DNA from: Hydnum rufescens UP504 | Taxonomy: Eukaryota > Basidiomycota > Agaricomycetes > Cantharellales > Hydnaceae | Direction of reading: 5' to 3' | Length of the DNA stretch: 64,000 nucleotides | Assembly (NCBI GenBank): GCA_014904985.1 | Contig: MU129083.1 | Coordinates: 1 to 64,000 of the forward strand | Shown: in pieces, positions 36,101 to 46,500 of the stretch | Numbering within the stretch: the first letter of the stretch is position 1 | Layout: the number at the start of each line of letters is the position of its first letter | Translations under genes and position numbers: made by a program | Notes under the pieces: model-generated | What the model was told of the DNA's origin: nothing | The model's database searches: none | What the model saw: the letters and a program-made list of their open reading frames with translations, nothing else

Positions 36101-37346
36101 CTATAGTCCTATTCAAGGCCTGAAGACATAATTACCCCAGAACAGAACAGGTCACATCAGCAAAATCAACTGGGCTTTCTCTCTCTTCAAAGAGTCCCCG
36201 TAGTCAGACTTGGAAGACTTCAGAGTCTCGAAGGAGAGAATTGATTTTGCTAATGCAAACAAAAACACATGCCTCCGGCTGCACGAGGGCGCTATTAGGC
36301 AACATCCGGATGTAATCCTAAAACTCGGCTCACCCGGCAGCCTGGCGGTGTTGTGTACATACGAAATTCACGCTCGTTATATCACGGTTCAAAACCTGCG
36401 AGATCGAATTAAGTGCTCATCCGATGCTCTGGCGTGAAGTAGCGTGAAGCACGCAAGACGTTCGGGAAGTCCCTGCTAGCTTATTCCAGACATTATCTCA
36501 CTTTCGGATTCATCCCCCGTAGGAACCACCCTTGGGCACGCGAGAAGTCAGGAATTTCCTCCTTAATTTCCGATTATCTTCTTCAAATACCCAGCACTTC
36601 TCATGTGCCTTCAAAATATCACTGCTAATATAGGTGCATTTTATGGGCCTAAAAACTGTATTTACGAACGTGCGCAACCCTCACCTTGGGCCAGCGTTGA
36701 GTTGCGGCGCCGAATTTCCGGTTTTTGCTTCCGGATGCTCTCCTTAATTATGAATTAGATTACATAATATTATGCGAGAACTCGGCACGCAAATGAAAGA
36801 TAACTCAAAATTGGTACTCTAAATAACTTTAAATTAGACCACCTTAACGAGCTGAATTGGGCTATAGACAAACCGATTCCCTCAAAAGTACGGAGGGGCC
36901 ATGCTGTTGCGCATTGTCTTGCAGTGCGCTCAGCAACGGCCCCATAGGCTTCCAAGGTCTCTGTCCGAGTATCTGGAATGAAAGTTGCTGAGTCCACTTG
37001 AGTGGTACGGTGTCCGATCCACTGCGTCCTTTGGCGTCCCCGGATAATCATTTTTGCCGTCCACGGGTGAGCTCCGTGCTATGGACTCACTGTAAGAAGC
37101 GGGAGGTGTCTTTACATGGTCCTCTGAGATCGAGCTCACAGCACATCCCACCCCAAACGGGTAGCATCATACTTGCCCTCAAGGAAAGTGCTCATCTCCA
37201 CAAGCTTCTATGGTTCTCACTCCCATGTGCAAATAATGACCGCGGCGGTTGCATTTTCCGGGTCCCGCAGGACAAACTCATCGCGCCCCGTACCGCTTAT
37301 AATGTGAGGAGAATTCGCGTTTGGTCCACCGCCCCATCTCTGCAAT
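33156..37346. other. Gene-poor stretch, 4.2 kb
   Basis: No gene recognised on either strand. Weak open frames at 33790-34210 (-), 34290-34770 (+), 35480-35740 (+) and 36210-36440 (+) have no known motif. The middle holds a nested inverted repeat (35085-35187). The part 35880-36800 is AT-richer and looks like non-coding sequence. Confidence 0.5.
35085..35187. repeat. Nested inverted repeat, about 100 bp
   Basis: Left arm TAAGCCCCAGGTCACA (35085-35100) pairs with right arm TGTGACTGGGGCTTA (35173-35187), with one base unpaired. Inside, CCGCC and GGCGG flank a C-run (35101-35120). Another AAGCCCCACAGG word lies at about 35152. This could be a short MITE-like unit; no target duplication was identified. 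Confidence 0.55.
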
Positions 37347-38934
37347 ATGCCCAAGAAAATCTCCATTCTCACTCAGACACTGCTGGTTGCTGTAGTGGGT
37401 TTGATTCGGATCGTACCATCCCGTCTCCGCCTAACATAACATCGTCCTTTAGACTGTCTGGATTTGGCAAATTGGCCGACCAGTGTGGAAGGAATTTACC
37501 CTTTCCTTCCGTAACGGCCAAACAACCATCTCCACCCCAGGATATTACTTCGCTGGCGATGCAAACAAGACCTGTGAGATCGTCACCCGTCCAGACCCTT
37601 CTAAGATTAGTCATTGCGAGGATGGTGTGCGCATTGGGGATAAAAAGCTCCTCATAAGTTGCGACCCAGGGAGACCAGTTCGTACAATGATCCCCCTTCC
37701 ATCTCCATGGGGTTCTAATCATTTCTCTTCAATAAGAACTGGAACCCAGTTATGGTTTGTCTTTCGTCCAGATCATAAAGATCTATCCGGACTGCACCTT
37801 TCTAATTCCCCAAATTTTAGGGTATAATGACCAACTCCAGAACCAACGGCTCCTTGTGGATATACGACTACGGAAACAACGATTCTCTCCAGCCCGTCGA
37901 GCTCGTCGGCTTCCCCGCTGGTCGTACCTTCCATCCTCTTGGGGTCAACGTTTTCCGGAAAACGCCCGCTGGCCCTGTCCATGCATTTGTTGCTAATCTT
38001 GAGGCCAAGGCCAGTGCGGTGGAGGTATTCACTATCTTGGACAAGGCTCCATACAAAGCGTTCTACGAGCGGACCCTTTCGCATCCTCTGATACACGCTC
38101 CAAATGCCGTGCTTCCCGTATCTCCAACGCAGCTATACGTGTCGATTGATCATCGTTTCACTGGACGCATGTCGAAATGGATCGCCAAGCTATCTTTCTT
38201 TGAGGACTTCCTTCAAGCCCCTCTTGGCTGGGTCGCATACGTCGAGATCCTCCCAAACGGAAAGGTCAAATACAGCAAAGCCGCGAACTTTATCAATTTT
38301 GCAAATGGTGAAATATTTTTTCTTCCTAAAGTAGGCCAAGATGACTGAGGATTTGAATGATATAGGTCTATTCCTCTCCCGAGATGGCAGGGAGTTCGCG
38401 GTCGTCTCGTCCGTTAGATCCATCCTCAGTTTCTATGATCGAGATCCAAGAACGAGCAAGCTTACGTTCCGCGAGAAGATCCAGCTGCCATACCCCCCGG
38501 ACAATCTTCGGCCCGACTCAGAGGGAAATATCATAGTCAGTGGCAGTGCAAACCTCCTCCACTTGGGGGAATTCGCCTACGGCGCCGTACATATTCTTCC
38601 AGCTGGATTTCCCGAATTACCCGCCGGAAGCCGCACAACGGCACTGTCCTGCCCCCGATGACATGGCAGCTCCGTTCGACAGGGCCTCGGACCGTATCCC
38701 CCAGCATCCAAAATACGAATTCACGACCTTGTATTACAGTGATGGACACCAGTATTCCTCGTCATCTTCTGCGATTATCGATGGCCAGGAACTCATCGCA
38801 ATGTCATTGTTGGGCAAGGGCATCTTGCACTGTGAGTGTTTCTCGCACTTTTTTTTTTTTTTTTCCGCCATCTTGCGTCATTCTAACGTTTCTCATTATC
38901 ATCTTCAGGCAAACCGGATCTGCGGAGCGAATAA
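37347..38934 (+). CDS. SMP-30/paraoxonase-like arylesterase
   Basis: Beta-propeller lactonase/arylesterase of the serum paraoxonase type, probably a type II membrane or ER protein: MPKKISILTQTLLVAVVGLI gives an N-terminal hydrophobic anchor. Blocks seen are ANKTCEIVTRPDPSKISHCE, DGVRIGDKKLLISCDPGR, NGSLWIYDYGNNDSLQPVEL, GRTFHPLGVNVFRK, VHAFVANLEAKASAVEVFTI, SHPLIHAPNAVLPVSPTQLY, SIDHRFTGRMSKWIAKL, PDNLRPDSEGNIIVSGSANL and, at the end, YEFTTLYYSDGHQYSSSSSA followed by IAMSLLGKGILHC. The last exon, after a T-rich intron, adds KPDLRSE with the stop at 38932-38934. HPLGVNV, HAPNAV and DNLRPDSEG carry the expected calcium/propeller residues. A frame slip near 38640-38660 and an uncertain first splice reduce certainty of exact boundaries. 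Substrate unknown. Confidence 0.8.
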
Positions 38935-39837
38935 TTGAGGCCTGTGACCTGGTGGTGCCTTGCTCCCAGCCCTTGGGGCGTGGTACCATATAAATGTGGC
39001 ATGTGTTTCGCCTAGATTTGGGCATTGTGTTGTCGGATGTTTTAATTTGCGTGAATGTAGCAATCAGCGTGTACAAATAGAGGGTTCCTGGTTCTGTTCG
39101 TGCTTTTGTGGCATGGCCACTCTGGGAAGACAGGGTACTCTCCGGCACTGCCCAGATGTTTGCATTAGTGGCTGCTGTCCAAGCACGACGAAGATGGAAA
39201 TTAGTCTTCTCTTCCAAAATGAGGCCATTAGGTAAGTGCCGCCCTTAAAGCGGTGTGCATCTCCTCCCAACGTGTCCTTTTCCCTCATCGGAATCGGCGA
39301 TGTGCTGGGTGATAGAAATTCACCTTTGCTCTTTCATCGCCCGATGGAAGGATAATATCCGTTTTATAGTAGCGAAGTCATTGCTACAACATTCTTACTG
39401 AATCCAACATGCTGAGTCTCCACTCCACTCGTGCGGGGGGTGTGAAAATCGCTTAGAGACCACGTGAACGAGCTTGCGAGTGGAACGTGGGCCACGGCTA
39501 GTTTTTGCGCAGCGGAGCGAGATATCGCTGGATGAGGCTCGACGTTAGAGTTCGAGCCGGCACCAATCCGGGAGAGGCCGGATTCCCGAAGACGACAGTG
39601 CTTCGCTCACACTATAGTCGCTTTGCTGAGAATATCTTTCTGCTGTTGCTCTCGAGACGAAGAATTCTCTTTTCACCCGCCCACCATCGCCTTTTGATCG
39701 GGTCAAAACAATGCGTGTCTGAGACAGGGTTGCAATAGTCATAGTCATTGAAGCTTGTCTTTCCCACGCTCCGAGAGCCAGAAGTACACGCTGTAAGCCT
39801 ATTCTTCAGTCCGGTTTCTTTCGAGGCTAAGGCTTCA
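38935..39837. other. Intergenic with a tRNA-like pol III motif pair
   Basis: No gene seen. At 39505-39519 the string TTGCGCAGCGGAGCG resembles a tRNA box A, and GTTCGAGCC at 39550-39558 matches the box B consensus GWTCRANNC. No cloverleaf folds around them. The same 15-mer occurs at 46185-46199. A tRNA-derived SINE fragment is possible. Confidence 0.35.
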
Positions 39838-39845
39838 GCGCTGCC
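39838..39845. repeat. Left 8-bp target-site duplication (GCGCTGCC)
   Basis: Exact match to 40327-40334, directly abutting the element's terminal inverted repeats. Eight base pairs is the hAT superfamily length. Confidence 0.85.
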
Positions 39846-40326
39846 TAGTGTTGCCACGGCGCGACTTGGCGCGGCTTGACTCGACTTCGGGCAACTCCCG
39901 GCGACTCCTTGCGACTTGCGACTTGTTCCGACTCCGAGTCGCAAGTCGAGCCGCGACTTGTGACTTGGGTGAGTTGGGTCGACTTGAGTCTTCGGTGCTT
40001 TCCATATGGCCATATATGGCAATTCCAGCTGCTTATCAAATAGCCAGGCACATGTGCCTCGGAAAACTCCGGAACATGTGACAGGTGACGAGGAGTCTGG
40101 CCAATTTTTTTCGTTCTCACAATGTAAAAATCAGGCTTTACAGGTTTATTTTGAGCATAGAGTCATATATCAATAGAACCTACACTGTCTATGTTACTGG
40201 TAATTTTTCGACTCGGAGTCGGTTTGAACCGACTCCTGCGACTCGACTTGCAAACGGTTCGGCGCGACTCCGAGTGACTCCACTTGCGACTTGAGTCGGC
40301 TCAAGCCGCAAGTCGTGGCAACACTA
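39846..40326. mobile_element. Non-autonomous hAT-type DNA transposon (MITE), 481 bp
   Basis: Starts TAGTGTTGCCACG and ends CGTGGCAACACTA, perfect 13-bp terminal inverted repeats of hAT character. It is flanked by an 8-bp duplication (GCGCTGCC). Subterminal zones are packed with GCGACTTG/CAAGTCGC words in both orientations (39856-39985 and 40205-40315), the sort of repeats that bind a transposase. There is no transposase coding capacity. Exact target duplication and perfect ends suggest a fairly recent insertion, mobilised in trans. A degenerate relative may lie at 23254-23493. Confidence 0.88.
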
Positions 40327-40334
40327 GCGCTGCC
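40327..40334. repeat. Right 8-bp target-site duplication (GCGCTGCC)
   Basis: Exact partner of 39838-39845. Confidence 0.85.
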
Positions 40335-41942
40335 CGAATTGGTGAATTCTGGGTCCTTCGGACTTCTCCGCCCACACACAGTGGAGTTTCAGTCCGTAGA
40401 GCGGACATCATAAGCCTATGTCGCGTTACGCTAGCAAAAACTAGGCGAAGGCAATTTGGCACGTGACCCGTATCCACAATCAGACGAAGGCGCAAAGCCA
40501 TAGTTGGGACAGGAGCAGGGAAAACAACGCCCCGGCTATCACCCCCAACAGCCAGAGACTGATTGTCAGCATGATCAATATAAGATTGAACCATCTATGC
40601 CACCCACAGGACACAAGCAGAATTGAACAAAGTTACCAAGCTTCCCGCACTCCACATCCATCAATTTCTCTTTAAATACGCTGCATGGATTGCCATTTGT
40701 CTTTGGCTGAATAGGCTTCGCGGGCCAATTTTGATGCGTATAATACCCGCAGTAACCTGGCGGTTGTCATTGCCAATGGTACCGTAAGTCTATTCATTAC
40801 TGCTCCATTTGTGTTCTGGGTATTGGCGACTTTGGACACTCTGCGGGCGCCCTCTCTGGTGCACCCCCCACCGCAGAGGAGCCGATTACCATACCCACTG
40901 AAGTACTGGACGATATATGATTTGCAGTACTGTTCCTGCTCCAAGGGGCGCTCTTTGCAGGTCGGAGTGCGCATAAATCGGATGCTATCCTGAAACTGCA
41001 ATGCCATGTGTTCATGAGGTAAGTCCAAGATGGTACATTCCCCAGGCCTCGTGTTTACAGCAATAACCATATCAATCAGGGAAATCCAATCTTTGTGGCA
41101 TGGAGTGCTTTTTTAGGCACTTGATGAGATCTACAGGGTCACGTGCCACGAGGAGGAGAATACCGATGAGTCGTGGTGTGGCTTGAATAGGGAAGAATCT
41201 GCTGCGCTTTGCGCAGACTATAAATACTTTTGTGAATGGCAGATTTGCAACCACCTTTTCTCCTTTTGGTTCAGGCTGCCATTGTGCCGAGTCTAGAGGG
41301 CCACAAAAAACAGAGTTGCATGACCCAAACAGATATTCTGAGCGTTGCATTTTCTGTACATCCTTCGCCTATGAGCCTTTTTTCAAACAAAGCCAGAAAT
41401 ATGAAGATATATGCACCAACAGCCACCAAAAATAATTATTTATCAGCTATACATAGCAACTTTGTCCATTCATAGCTCCGATCCAACCGTCGATCGCCGA
41501 GCTATAAAATTTAAAACAACATCTTGAGTTGCGTTGTGGATTCGGCTACACGTGGGACTATGATAATTTCCTGTTTCAATACGCATACATGGTGTGGAAA
41601 ATACTGCGCATTACAGCCTTGCACGTGCAAAAGAAATTTTGCAGTCTAAATGTTTTTTTTTTTACACTAACAGGCGACTCGGTCAGGGGTTGGCAAATTC
41701 CGAGAGGGGTAGCCGGCACCCGGTCCGGCTATGGAGGTGAGCGAGAAGGATGGTGGGAGGAGGGGCAGGGATGGAGGGCGACGTCTCCCCCATCATCCAG
41801 CCGTCGGGATAAACAACGCGCGTCGGAATTTAGCGGAAGCAAAAGCTCGGCTGGCTCCGCTCCCCACCTTCATTAGATAGCACTGCGGTGTCCGTGTACT
41901 GTGCCACGACCCTGCTCGACTTGACAAAAGTTCTCTCCAGCC
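40335..41942. other. Intergenic, 1.6 kb upstream of the desaturase gene
   Basis: Contains a minus-strand open frame of 132 codons (40672-41070) and several shorter ones, none with a recognised motif. GGCTATGGAGGTGAGC and purine-rich stretches near 41720-41780 probably belong to the desaturase promoter region. Confidence 0.5.
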
Positions 41943-43848
41943 ATGTCCACATCCCGTTCTAGTGTCGAAACCACCTGCTCAGGCACCTATCTGGGTAAGG
42001 AATTATAATATTTTTCAGTCCCCTTGACCACGACTTTGATTTATTGTGGTAGTGGGCAATGGCCATCGTTTTCTGGGGGCTGCATGCCGCAGCGTTGGTT
42101 GGCATGTACAGGATTCCGCTCTGGACCATATCGTGGAATACCCGCTTGCTGTGTTTCGCGTCTTGGCAGCTTGCCATATTCGGGGTTACAATTGGGTACC
42201 ATAGACTGTGGTCACATCGGTCGTTCACTGCTAAAAAGCCTCTGAGATTCCTCCTGGCTATGATGGGGACATTAGGCTTTCAAGGGAGCATCAAGTGTAC
42301 GTTCTTAAACCAGTTGACCCACGTCGAAATTTTTTAATCACCCTCGCGCTCAATTATCCAGGGTGGTGTGCCCGACACAGGCTCCATGTTGGCCACATTT
42401 CTCTCTCTATTTGTCCCCCAAATTGAGCCCAGATTTTATAGCATAGATATACCGATGATCCCGAAAACGACCCATACAGCGCAACTAAGGGCCTTTACTT
42501 CTCCCACATGGGATGGCTATTTCGTAAGCCTACATATACCCGCCTGCCCCTCGTCGACCGATCAGATCTGGATCGCGATCCTGGTAAGTTTTCCTTTACT
42601 CATCCATGGCGTAAACTACTGAAAACTTCACAGTCGTTCAGTTCCAGCACAAATATTACGTCCCATTAACACTCGTTCTATGTTTCGCTCTGCCTTCGGT
42701 AATTGCTTGTATCTGGGGTGATCCATGGGGAGGACTCGTCTGGGGTGGGGCGGTTGCTCGAGTCATGAGTACGTCATCGACTAATCATGCAAGCGGCCAT
42801 TACTAAACATTTCATAAATTCATAGTTTTACATACTACCTTCGTTGTTAACTCGTACGAAATGTTTTAAGTTTTTGAGGAAAACCTGATCAACCTGTTCC
42901 CATGTAGGTTTGCTCACTGGGAAGGCCTACAATTGTATTCCGACGAGGTAACCGCCAAGGGGAATTTCGTGAGTAGTGTCTACTGGAATAGAGAACTGCA
43001 CAGTGGATATCTATGCCCCCTTTCAATCAGTTGATGGCAATGTTGACCGGCGGAGAGGGAAATCATAACTACGTATGTCCATATTTTCTTCATGGCTCTT
43101 TCCACAGATATATTAATCCGATTTTGTAGCACGTACCTGACTCCACATGTCCTCCCGTACGCACTCACACTGACATACTTACTGACTCCTCGTATATTGT
43201 AGCATGCCTTTCCCTATGACTACCGCGCGGGTCCCAACAAATGGGACTGGGATCCGTCCAAATGGATTATTCAAAGTCTCCACCGTTACACGAGCCTGGT
43301 TACATCCATGAAGACTGCTACAAAAGAAGATGTGGCTGCCGCATTATCATTCATGTCGAATCGTCATCACCATCCTAACGGACACGAAATTTTCGTCGGT
43401 GGAGATGGGATCGAAGACGACGACCAAGGGCCCACAGATATCTGGGACGAGGAACAAATAAGGCATTATGTGGATGAGAATCGCAGGCAGGTGGTATTCA
43501 TTAGTCAGTGGGTTGTCGACGTGACGGACTACCTGTCAAAACATGTGGGTATTCCCGCCTCCGCTCTACCTACGTGCAGCGCTGATGTGGGCTACGTAGC
43601 CTGGTGGATATGCCGTCCTACAACCATATATATTACGAGCCAGGCCGCTAGTAACATCCGAAGACACCGATGCAACGAAAATCACCAAACAGGATCTAAC
43701 CCAGGCGGAAAAAACTCCTGCTTCACCACTCAAGGATGCATCGTGGGCTTTTGGAGGCGGCCTTAATAATCATTCTCGTGGCGCGAGGAACACAATGCGG
43801 AAATATCGTATCGCTCATTTGGACTCTAGCATAAAATTAATCTCGTAA
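41943..43848 (+). CDS. OLE1: Delta-9 (stearoyl-CoA) fatty acid desaturase with cytochrome b5 tail
   Basis: ER membrane di-iron enzyme that introduces the delta-9 double bond into palmitoyl- and stearoyl-CoA. Start ATG at 41943. One frame slip soon after leads into KPPAQAPIW, then WAMAIVFWGLHAAALVGMYR. Histidine box 1 is GYHRLWSHRSF. Box 2 is RHRLH joined across the intron 42388-42441 to HRYTDDPENDPYSATKG. Box 3 is GGEGNHNY, then H from a 3-nt exon (43130-43132), then HAFPYDYRAGPNKWDWDPSKW. Without that exon box 3 would lack one essential histidine. The C-terminal cytochrome b5 domain holds DVTDYLSKH-PGGYAVLQPYI and NNHSRGAR, giving the two haem histidines. Stop at 43846-43848. Length and domain order match fungal Ole1 proteins. 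Confidence 0.94.
43130..43132 (+). other. 3-nt microexon (CAC) in the desaturase gene
   Basis: CAC lies between TTTTGTAG and GTACCTGACT, so a full acceptor and donor touch it. Intron 43073-43129 is 57 nt and intron 43133-43202 is 70 nt (with an ACTGAC-like branch site). Including CAC yields HNYHH, the essential third histidine box. Skipping it yields HNYHA. Confidence 0.8.
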
Positions 43849-43949
43849 ATCACCCCGTAATGTTACCTGGGGTTCAGGGAGAATATATAAAAACGTTTTT
43901 AGAGGCGTCAGACGATGGCGGCGCAACAAAACACACACCAGTGTATCAC

Positions 43950-44801
43950 TCATTGGAACACAGAGAGATTTCTCATCAGACGATCGGTAGCATTTCGGAA
44001 GTGTTCATTGTCGATTCCATGCTCTTTGGAATCCATATCCATCAGTGGATTTCGGACGACATATTCGATAAACGGCCCAGAATATATCTGACGCAGTACA
44101 AATCGCATAGAGTCGCTATGTGGATCCGAAAGCATGATGAACTTGTACCCGCTCAAGGTTTCGAATAAATGTAGGCGGTACGTCGACGTTTTATAAGTCA
44201 CAAACGTCTCATCTCTGCGAAAGAAAGAAAGGAAAATGAGCACACCACACGGGGACGGCGCGTTTACCACACTTGAACACAAGGTCGTTCACCTCCCCGA
44301 GAGCTTCTTGATCATATTGCGTAGTGAAGAAACGACGCCGTAGACGAGCTTGGCTTCCTCATCAAAAGGGAGACCCGACGAACTGGGCGTCGGGGTCTTT
44401 CCCTGGCCTGCTGAGGAGTTCCCGCGGCCCCACCAGACGTTGAGGATTCCTGATACGCAACAGCAACGCCCGAATTGCTCTGCAGCGTACTCCGGGGGCT
44501 ACTGAACGCCGATCGGGAGGGCGGCTCTGGATGGGAATTTGGACGGGAAGAAATAGCGCTCGAGACCCCAGGCAAGATATTTCCTTCAGCAGCAGGCTTC
44601 GGCCGTTTGGTACGATGCCAATCTTGGTAGTATATGCATGCACAATGCCTCCAAGCGAAAAGTTCAGTGTAAAGCGCATCGAAAGGGTTCCAGTCGATGC
44701 CCTCACCGGTCGAATATATATAGGCTGCAAATATTGTGCAGTTGTTAGAGGGTTATTTTTCTGATCTTTACTGGGGACAGACAACACCTGTAGATGGTCA
44801 T
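43950..44801 (-). CDS. BET5: TRAPP complex subunit BET5/TRAPPC1
   Basis: Longin-fold core subunit of the TRAPP tethering complexes, which act as the Ypt1/Rab1 exchange factor in ER-Golgi traffic. First exon ATG ACC ATC TAC AG (44801 downwards) splices to give MTIYSLYIFDR. A further intron then gives HCACIYYQDWHRTKRPKPAA. A Ser/Pro-rich insert follows (EGNILPGVSSAISSRPNSHP), with one frame slip before KTPTPSSSGLPFDEEAKL. The rest is canonical: VYGVVSSLRNMIKKLSG, DETFVTYKTSTYRLHLFETL, SGYKFIMLSDP, RFVLRQIYSGPFIEYVVRNP and a short tail ending NLSVFQ. Stop at 43950-43952. It is divergent from TRM112, with start codons 63 nt apart. Confidence 0.92.
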
Positions 44802-44864
44802 TTTGTGGCCACTGTTCTCGCGGCAGTATCCGTGAACAGTCTACTGACTTTACATAAGCCACTT
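44802..44864. promoter_or_regulatory. Very short bidirectional promoter interval
   Basis: Only 63 nt lie between the start codon of BET5/TRAPPC1 (44801, minus) and that of TRM112 (44865, plus). Any core promoter must sit here or inside the first exons and introns. Confidence 0.6.
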
Positions 44865-45433
44865 ATGGTTCGGTTGATCACCCACAATCTGCTTGCCTGT
44901 CATGTCAAAGGATGCACATCGAACAACTTCCCCCTGATCCTCAAAGATGCACGGGTCGAACTGCGTGAGGCTGATTTCAATCCGGATTTCTTAAGAGGCT
45001 TCATGCCCAAGATCGAGTGGGGTGCACTAGTTTCCGCAGAAAGAGACGTGCGTAGGAAGATGTTTAATAACCTCGGACTCTGCGCACTTCTGATGTCCAA
45101 TGATTCCTACTACAAAGCTTGGGAGCATGACGTTACCAGAAACGCCACCTGAACCAGGCACAGAAACTGAGGAATTCTTGAAAACGCTGCATCATGTGCT
45201 TATGGAGGTGTGCATCGATCAATGAGAGGCTGAAATCACTGGGATGTATAACCGATTGAAATTATCTCTAGATTCATGTCGAGGAGGGGACCATGACGTG
45301 CCCAAATTGTGGGCATGTCTATCCCATATTTAGTGGCATACCGAACATGGTCCGTTGCGGTCGGTCCTTCGTAACTGCCTTCGCACTAATATATCTGTGG
45401 CAGTTATTAGCTGAACATGAAATAGGAAAGTAA
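44865..45433 (+). CDS. TRM112: TRM112, activator subunit of tRNA/rRNA/eRF1 methyltransferases
   Basis: Small zinc protein that stabilises and activates methyltransferases such as Trm9, Trm11, Mtq2 and Bud23. Start MVRLITHNLLACHVKGCTSN at 44865. Then NFPLILKDARVELREADFNP, FLRGFMPKIEWGALVSAERD, TETEEFLKTLHHVLME, HVEEGTMTCPNCGHVYPI, FSGIPNM and LLAEHEIGK, with the stop at 45431-45433. The zinc ligands are visible as C-x4-C near the N-terminus and CPNC near the C-terminus. Three introns join in frame and the protein looks intact, with family-typical length. Confidence 0.96.
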
Positions 45434-46500
45434 TTCAGTGGCGCTGCCTCACTTGTGATACTATTCCGTAGACTCTGGAATTCTTATCGATCATCGATGG
45501 ATTTATCCTTGAATCTATGGGCGTTTTCGGTTCTGGAAGCGTGTAAATTTAGGAAGCACCTCGGGAGGTGCTGGGACCTTGTTACCAAATACGTTGAAGT
45601 CTTCCAGAGTATTTCGTGAACAATAAATTCTCAGTCCTTCAGGCACGATGCAAATGATTTTCAAAGGCTCTTGAGGCATCTTATTACCACCACTGTAAAC
45701 TGTTCTCAAGTAAAAGTAACTCATTCTGGTGATAGCCAGAAAGTCCGGGATTTTCATCCGGGTCTCCAGGTCAAGAAAGGGACGGCAAGTGTTGAGCCCC
45801 TTATACGACACTCGAACTGTGAAATTACACTCCCCACCAACTCTGGAATAATCCACTGCATTTATAACATGCATACGCTACTCCTGAAGGATCCGCCAAG
45901 AATAAGGGAAATTTTTTGGTGTTCTACTTACAATCATATCGTACTTGTGAATTTCGGCTTGCGAAGGCTACCTACCGTTGAAGAGAACGCAACAGAGTCG
46001 GAAGGAAGTTGTGCCGCTTAAAGGCACGAGGACCCAAGACGGGCATATGCACACAGGGAATGAAGAGAATGCACGTCGTCCCGCCCAGCAGCCGTACAAG
46101 ACGGGCGGGGGAGATTCCGTACCAACGAACAAGTACAAGGAAATTGTGGAGGGATGGTAAGAATGGTGACGCGCTCTAAGAGGTTTGCGCAGCGGAGCGG
46201 TTGGTAGGCAACGAAGACGTCCTAGATCACGGAACCCAAGGAGGTGGGAAAGGAAGTAGGAAAGGGAAAGGTAGAATCACGAGTTAGAGTGAATTTGATG
46301 CAGATGATAACATGCGTATGAATTCCGTTGAAGAAAGCCTTGTTGAATGCGATAATTAAGGTGAACCTGGGGAAGGATTGCTGTACGATATTACAAAGGT
46401 TGAGGCAGCCAATTGCAGTGAGGTCCGGGAGAGCAATAGATAAGAAGTGCAGAGCGAAGTTGATAGCGGGACGTATAAATGAGAAGGGGAAGAGCGGGGG
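45434..46500. other. Intergenic, 1.07 kb between TRM112 and the kinase
   Basis: Holds one minus-strand open frame of 119 codons (45515-45874, below) and the second copy of the box A-like 15-mer (46185-46199). Otherwise probably 3' UTRs of the two converging genes. Confidence 0.5.
45515..45874 (-). CDS. Hypothetical 119-aa open frame
   Basis: ATG-initiated minus-strand frame between two convergent genes. It begins MHVINAVDYSRVGGECNF and includes CRPFLDLETRMKIPDFLAI and KIICIVPEGLRIYCSRN. The composition is protein-like, but I recognise no family and no splice partners. It overlaps a plus-strand frame of similar length, so chance is quite possible. Confidence 0.25.
   Translation of the reverse strand: MHVINAVDYSRVGGECNFTVRVSYKGLNTCRPFLDLETRMKIPDFLAITRMSYFYLRTVYSGGNKMPQEPLKIICIVPEGLRIYCSRNTLEDFNVFGNKVPAPPEVLPKFTRFQNRKRP

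Noticed and set aside
37200..37657. 219-codon plus-strand frame overlapping the start of the paraoxonase-like gene
   Set aside because: It is a shadow frame; the neighbouring frame carries the conserved CEIVTRPDPSKISHCEDGVR block.
39530..39575. tRNA 3' end suggested by GTTCGAGCCGGCACCA
   Set aside because: No cloverleaf can be drawn. Nuclear tRNA genes do not encode CCA. Kept only as a possible SINE-like motif pair.
40672..41070. 132-codon minus-strand frame upstream of the desaturase
   Set aside because: No motif, no splice partners, and overlapped by a plus-strand frame; probably chance.
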